Shown: positions 25,059 through 27,000 of the stretch, piece after piece
How the letters are laid out: every line of letters begins with the position of its first letter
Position numbering within the stretch: the first letter of the stretch is position 1
DNA from: Glandiceps talaboti
Lineage: Eukaryota; Hemichordata; Enteropneusta; Spengelidae
Assembly: GCF_964340395.1 (NCBI RefSeq)
Contig: NC_135566.1
Coordinates: 1,686,501 to 1,713,500 of the forward strand
Direction of reading: 5' to 3'
Length of the DNA: 27,000 bases
Notes under the pieces: generated by a model
Database searches by the model: none
What the model was told of the DNA's origin: nothing
Seen by the model: only the letters and a program-made list of their open reading frames with translations
Made by a program: the position numbers and the translations under genes

Positions 25059-26910
25059 CGCCACACACAGACACACACACACACACACACAGAGAGACGC
25101 ACAGACACGCACACAGATGCACTTACCTCATCATTCAGTTTCTCATTAAAGTCCCTTTCATCATTGTACTGTCTCTGCAAGGCTTTCACTGTCAACTCTA
25201 ACATGGAATGCTTCTTCTCCAGGTCATTCATCTATGGGCAGAACATTACTTATAAAGTTATTATCCCATGAAGAAAAACCATATTTATGAATAAAATAAA
25301 ATTGACATTTATTTTGATATCTATGACCCTCAATTATTGATAGTGTACACATCATACATGAGACATAACTATAAAAATATATCAATTATGAGTTTGAAAT
25401 AAATTGACCCAATAAATTGACAAGGTGACTTTGATAGTACTTACATTCTGAGTAAGTAGAGTAGCTTGTTCTTTATGATCCTGTAGTTGTTTTTGTAGTC
25501 GATCACTTTCTAGTCGGTGTGCTCTGTTAGAATCTTCCAAAGTTTCTGCCAACTCTAGGCTCTTCTGTTCTGTATATAGTCTGTCAAATGATAGATAGAT
25601 AGATAGATAGATAGATGGATGTACTGATCATTGAAATGTATCTGATATCAGTGATGGCATGACTGACAGTAATATGTAAGGTATGCCGTGACGGGGCGCC
25701 CTCACACATCACTAAACCCCCTCTAACGTCTGATACTATCTTAGTAAAATACAACTAGACAATCTGTTTTGCCAATAACAAAAGCTATAGGTACAAACTA
25801 CAAACCATGATTGATTTTTTTTCGAGAGTACAAACCATTCATTTTACAAAACTTGCATAAATTCCTGTATTTTCCAGCTTTACATAAACATTATTATTTT
25901 ACATCGACTTCTAGAACTTTCATTAGAAAGCAGTCAACATTGTGAAGTTTTAACTGTTTCACTAAAAAATTATCCGTCTAATTACCAGCTTTGATTTATA
26001 TTCTATTGTACCGGTACTACAGTAGACAAGGTTCATTAACGCATTTATCACCAGTGTTCTTCCTGGAATTTTTTTGATGACTACTATACAGTCTGAACGG
26101 AAATCTGTTGATCTCGGACCAAAGGCCTGGCGTTAATTTTGCATGCTGGACTACACTAACCTTGCCTCCTTCTCTACTGACAAACTGTGCTGTGATTCTT
26201 GAACTTTGACTTCAAGTTCCTGTACTTCCTTTTCCAGGCCATTCCGGGCATCATTCCAGCTGCTTTCCCTTTCTTCCAATCTATCGTTCAAAGCTTCAAG
26301 GTCCAGAACTTGCTCTTCCAGCATGGTGCAGGTAGATTTCAACATGGATATGTTCTATACAGAAATAATTTAATAAAAGTGAATTAGCAATGAACATGTC
26401 TTATATCATGAATAAGCAACAGTCAACATAATATATTATCAAATTGTAACAAAAACAAGAATATTTTAATAATACTGGTCCTTTTCATTCTATATTATCC
26501 AATAAGATAAACAAGATATACCATTAGAGGAAACCTTTTCTTCATAAACTTGACAATTGGACCTCATTTTCAGATACAGACTCTCCTTGGATACAAACTG
26601 TATTCCGTCATTTTCATATCTATTCAAGTCAGTAAAGTGATGCAAACAGACAGAAACTAAAACTGACCAGTTCATGAGCTTCACATGTATGTTTATTTTC
26701 AATCAGTTCATCTTGTAACTTGTCAATCTCGTCACTTTTCTTGTTTACATCATATCTCATTGTGTCAATCTGTGTATTGTATTCCTGGTTTAGTTGGTTA
26801 AGTTCAGCATTCTGTTCAGTCAGCTGACTTAGTTGTTCTTCCATATCAGTGATGACTTCACAACTCTCTCTCAATGTTTCATACTTCTCCTTCAAGGCTG
26901 TATTCTCGTC
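15383..26910 (-). CDS. CIT: Citron Rho-interacting kinase, C-terminal 1030 residues (5' part beyond the window)
   Basis: Nineteen exons join in one frame. Domain order in the fragment: coiled coil (about 1-367); basic and Ser/Pro-rich hinge; C1 zinc finger (436-484) with the full HC3-type ligand set, including [27 protein letters not shown] and CHPKC; PH domain (about 517-633) opening with [11 protein letters not shown] domain (about 641-935) with [19 protein letters not shown] and [15 protein letters not shown]; tail ending STQV. This order and near-identical signature strings are diagnostic of citron kinase. In animals it works in cytokinesis at the cleavage furrow and midbody, and binds Rho through its coiled coil. 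The N-terminal AGC kinase domain is not in the window. A kinase-less citron-N-type isoform cannot be excluded from this fragment. The TQV end resembles a class I PDZ ligand. Confidence 0.95.
15510..16244 (-). other. Last citron intron
   Basis: 735 bases, with a GC-richer stretch at about 15770-16090 that contains a 23-bp triplication. Minus-strand frames through the triplication are broken by stops, so I do not call an exon there. Confidence 0.65.
15865..15930. repeat. 23-bp tandem repeat, 3 copies
   Basis: gtcaccca starts at 15865, 15888 and 15911. In transcript sense two units read tttgtttgccag, which resembles a 3' splice site. Confidence 0.9.
16245..16436 (-). CDS. CIT: Citron exon (w18): end of CNH domain and Ser-rich tail
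   Basis: It encodes [20 protein letters not shown], then a Ser-rich stretch ([15 protein letters not shown]). Acceptor is taaatttcag|CAATCA; donor is caacaag|gtatgt, phase 2. Confidence 0.94.
16729..16891 (-). CDS. CIT: Citron exon (w17): CNH domain
   Basis: It encodes [20 protein letters not shown], then [20 protein letters not shown]. GVFVDxYGRR.R.DD.KW is a citron signature. Acceptor is ccaattctag|AATTTG; donor is gacag|gtaattc. Confidence 0.95.
16892..17683 (-). other. Citron intron between w16 and w17
   Basis: 792 bases without coding support. It contains a 28-bp tandem duplication near 17447-17498 (gaatgatgtttcactatcaa) and an inverted repeat (ctgacttcag at 17582, ctgaagtcag at 17613). 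Confidence 0.7.
17684..17815 (-). CDS. CIT: Citron exon (w16): CNH domain
   Basis: It encodes [19 protein letters not shown], then [11 protein letters not shown] and EFLLCFH. Acceptor is tcacctccag|AATTCT; donor is catg|gtaagttt. Confidence 0.94.
18056..18180. repeat. 40-41 bp tandem repeat spanning the w15 citron 5' splice junction, 3 copies
   Basis: aaagacacac starts at 18071, 18111 and 18152. The copy nearest the exon is the real junction (cgaag|gttagtgtg). The furthest retains an intact decoy (tgaag|gttagtg). The middle copy reads aaaag|attagtg, so its GT is lost. Confidence 0.92.
18166..18274 (-). CDS. CIT: Citron exon (w15): CNH domain
   Basis: It encodes [20 protein letters not shown], then [16 protein letters not shown], almost the vertebrate citron sequence. 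Acceptor is ttatatttcag|GAAATG. Donor is cgaag|gttagtgtg, whose junction is repeated twice more in the intron. Confidence 0.95.
18275..18936 (-). other. Citron intron between w14 and w15
   Basis: 662 bases dominated by a trinucleotide array (18548-18812). The remainder is unremarkable. Confidence 0.75.
18548..18812. repeat. Compound trinucleotide array (CAC / CAT / CAA)n
   Basis: Blocks of CAC, CAT and finally CAA occur in phase over about 265 bases. The three flavours are segregated into runs, showing expansion after point mutation. Open frames here (poly-His/Thr/Pro/Asn) are artefacts. Confidence 0.97.
18937..19166 (-). CDS. CIT: Citron exon (w14): CNH domain
   Basis: It encodes [18 protein letters not shown], then [19 protein letters not shown] and [27 protein letters not shown] is citron-like. 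Acceptor is atctttgcag|GTGATG; donor is gaaaag|gtgaga. Confidence 0.95.
19439..19577 (-). CDS. CIT: Citron exon (w13): CNH domain
   Basis: It encodes [19 protein letters not shown], then [20 protein letters not shown]. The GxEEGLY motif is typical of CNH domains. Acceptor is ttttgtttgaccag|TTGTTG; donor is tagcag|gtatgt. Confidence 0.95.
19578..19972 (-). other. Citron intron between w12 and w13
   Basis: 395 bases. I see nothing in it beyond AT-rich intron sequence. Confidence 0.7.
19973..20053 (-). CDS. CIT: Citron exon (w12): start of CNH domain
   Basis: 27 codons: [20 protein letters not shown] to MGNQ. LGN...L...DD..D.NC matches the start of the citron CNH domain. Acceptor is ttatacag|AAAATG; donor is aaccaa|gtaagt. 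Confidence 0.92.
20164..20298. mobile_element. MITE-like element, ~41-bp inverted arms
   Basis: Left arm 20164-20203 (tatagcatccatatcaagtt and on) matches the reverse complement of 20258-20298 (gaaacagtataattttacac and on) with a few differences. It lies in the intron between w11 and w12. Confidence 0.65.
20521..20780 (-). CDS. CIT: Citron exon (w11): rest of PH domain
   Basis: It encodes [20 protein letters not shown], then [19 protein letters not shown] and [15 protein letters not shown], the C-terminal PH helix. Acceptor is catcctaacag|AACCAA; donor is acagct|gtgagt. Confidence 0.95.
20850..20963. repeat. 50-bp tandem repeat, about 2.3 copies
   Basis: ctgttacaa recurs at 20853, 20903 and 20954, with flanking similarity (attgtg.tcaa.tcct.agt). 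It is within the intron between w10 and w11 and not at the splice site. Confidence 0.7.
21104..21186 (-). CDS. CIT: Citron exon (w10): PH domain
   Basis: It encodes [19 protein letters not shown] and ends EKESSV. W-x3-W-x3-LEG is the PH strand pattern of citron. Acceptor is tgtattgaag|GGCTGG; donor is tgtgg|gtaagttt. Confidence 0.93.
21187..21700 (-). other. Citron intron between w9 and w10
   Basis: 514 bases, AT-rich; nothing recognised. Confidence 0.7.
21701..21878 (-). CDS. CIT: Citron exon (w9): second half of C1 and start of PH domain
   Basis: It encodes [20 protein letters not shown], completing the zinc ligands (Cys468, His473, Cys476, Cys484). It ends with LEGWMKVPR, the PH domain opening. 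Acceptor is tcgcttcatag|AATGTC; donor is ccaag|gtaacaac. Confidence 0.95.
22034..22110. repeat. Dispersed repeat, copy C
   Basis: Reads cagtgtttttgctttggg, then ggaacccctgtaacagaaag, then gaggtaaaactgg. Closest to copy A. Confidence 0.5.
22151..22374. mobile_element. MITE-like element, perfect 19-bp terminal inverted repeats
   Basis: tattataccagtatattga at 22151-22169 is the exact reverse complement of 22356-22374. The 224-bp element has a GC- and CpG-richer interior than its surroundings, as expected of an insertion. There is no open frame of note. Confidence 0.7.
22379..22521. mobile_element. Fold-back element, ~53-bp arms, next to the 22151 element
   Basis: Arm 22379-22431 (agcaataaaccacc, ttttgaccagtgaac) pairs with 22469-22521 (gttcactggtcaaaa, ggtggtttattgct). 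The 37-base loop is itself partly self-complementary (atatatgca / tgcatatat). It starts 4 bases after the previous element ends, so the two may form one composite. Confidence 0.75.
22546..22842 (-). CDS. CIT: Citron exon (w8): Ser/Pro hinge and first half of C1 domain
   Basis: A Ser/Pro-rich linker ([18 protein letters not shown]) precedes [20 protein letters not shown] and [18 protein letters not shown]. His436, Cys449, Cys452 and Cys465 are C1 zinc ligands (fragment numbering). Acceptor is ttgtttgcag|ACATAA; donor is tcatg|gtaaat. Confidence 0.95.
23016..23405. mobile_element. Possible MITE, ~35-bp imperfect inverted termini
   Basis: ccaaaaaaaaattatttggt at the left matches, in reverse complement, the right end around 23370-23402 (accacacaatttttttttat). 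ggttctg(g/a)ttac is shared at both ends. A-rich arms reduce confidence. Confidence 0.45.
23537..23642 (-). CDS. CIT: Citron exon (w7): short helical segment
   Basis: It encodes [20 protein letters not shown] through VQAVKRE. LEREKAR matches the citron helix that follows the hinge. Acceptor is tatcctcag|TATAAA; donor is agagaaa|gtaagtt. Confidence 0.9.
23643..24143 (-). other. Citron intron between w6 and w7
   Basis: 501 bases with a G9 run (about 23750) and a (GT)n array (23851-23911); otherwise nothing recognised. Confidence 0.75.
23851..23911. repeat. (GT)n microsatellite
   Basis: About 30 uninterrupted GT units. Confidence 0.97.
24144..24320 (-). CDS. CIT: Citron exon (w6): end of coiled coil and basic hinge
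   Basis: It encodes [19 protein letters not shown], a citron signature, then a basic patch ([18 protein letters not shown]) and APLPGLPLQ. Acceptor is ataatacag|GTACAC; donor is tacaa|gtatgta. Confidence 0.94.
24321..24700 (-). other. Citron intron between w5 and w6
   Basis: 380 bases; nothing recognised. Confidence 0.7.
24701..24841 (-). CDS. CIT: Citron exon (w5): coiled coil
   Basis: It encodes [20 protein letters not shown], then [36 protein letters not shown] is strongly citron-like. Acceptor is ttgtcaacag|ATACAC; donor is tggag|gtaatgg. Confidence 0.93.
25015..25115. repeat. Compound (CA)n microsatellite
   Basis: Two CA runs separated by cagaccgcc, followed by cagagagacgcacagacacg. 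Right after the w4 donor in transcript sense. Confidence 0.95.
25127..25231 (-). CDS. CIT: Citron exon (w4): coiled coil
   Basis: 35 codons: [19 protein letters not shown] to NEKLNDE. Acceptor is ctgcccatag|ATGAAT; donor is gatgag|gtaagtgc. The internal ATG is not a gene start. A CA/GT microsatellite follows in the intron. Confidence 0.9.
25445..25580 (-). CDS. CIT: Citron exon (w3): coiled coil
   Basis: It encodes [19 protein letters not shown], then [17 protein letters not shown] and ends LLTQN. Acceptor is atttgacag|ACTATA; donor is cagaat|gtaagt. It is citron-like in sequence and exactly in frame. Confidence 0.9.
25581..26160 (-). other. Citron intron between w2 and w3
   Basis: 580 bases. 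It has a short (ATAG)n run at about 25590-25616 immediately before the w3 acceptor; otherwise nothing recognised. Confidence 0.7.
26161..26354 (-). CDS. CIT: Citron exon (w2): coiled coil
   Basis: It encodes [19 protein letters not shown] through SLSVEKEA. Acceptor is tttctgtatag|AACATA; donor is gcaag|gttagt. Ends in phase 2. Confidence 0.9.
26355..26667 (-). other. Citron intron between w1 and w2
   Basis: 313 bases; nothing recognised. Confidence 0.7.
26668..26910 (-). CDS. CIT: Citron exon (w1): coiled coil
   Basis: 81 codons, phase 0 at both ends: [19 protein letters not shown] through [11 protein letters not shown], a heptad-rich coiled coil. Acceptor is ttctgaatag|GACGAG; donor is gaactg|gtcagt (weak). 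Confidence 0.88.
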
Positions 26911-27000
26911 CTATTCAGAAAAATAAGTAGCGTTATCACTATGTGGAAATAGTCATAATGTCACATGATTGTGTGTTCATACTAAAGTGTTTATGCCATA

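Noticed and set aside
25004-25231. Independent 75-codon coiled-coil ORF ending in Val/Cys repeats
   Set aside because: The first 35 codons are a citron exon; the repeats are translation of the CA microsatellite in the following intron.

Overview
The window is animal nuclear DNA: AT-rich, intron-dense, with short GT-AG introns and many micro- and minisatellites. Two protein genes account for all the coding sequence I can support. Both lie on the minus strand, head to tail. The best guess for the organism is an invertebrate deuterostome, probably a cephalochordate (amphioxus). That guess rests on chordate-like versions of both proteins and on minisatellites that sit on 5' splice sites, which I recall being described in amphioxus. 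The species call is inference.

Right half (26910 down to 15383): the 3' part of a citron Rho-interacting kinase gene. Nineteen exons join in one consistent reading frame and encode the C-terminal 1030 residues: coiled coil, C1 zinc finger, PH domain, CNH (citron homology) domain, and a short tail ending in a PDZ-ligand-like TQV. The kinase domain and most of the coiled coil would lie beyond position 27000.

Middle (about 15380 to 10813): intergenic DNA of about 4.5 kb. It holds fold-back elements, microsatellites and a CpG-richer patch near 11.87-12.42 kb that may be the promoter or an untranslated first exon of the next gene.

Left half (10812 to 832): a complete ten-exon gene for an 837-residue ADAD1-like protein. 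It has one dsRNA-binding domain, a long Gln/Pro/Gly-rich linker and an ADAR-type deaminase domain. The three zinc ligands are kept (H511, C567, C642), but the catalytic Glu of the His-Ala-Glu motif is Val, so it is predicted to bind RNA without editing it.

The most striking pattern is structural. Six 5' splice sites, five in the ADAD1-like gene and one in citron, are followed on the intron side by tandem copies of the splice junction. Unit sizes are 69, 60, 29-30, 55, 54 and 40-41 bp. The largest array presents 21 decoy GAG|GTAAGG donors directly after the real one. Several introns also carry MITE-like inverted-repeat elements. The two genes are not known to act together: citron kinase works in cytokinesis, ADAD1 in germ-cell RNA biology.
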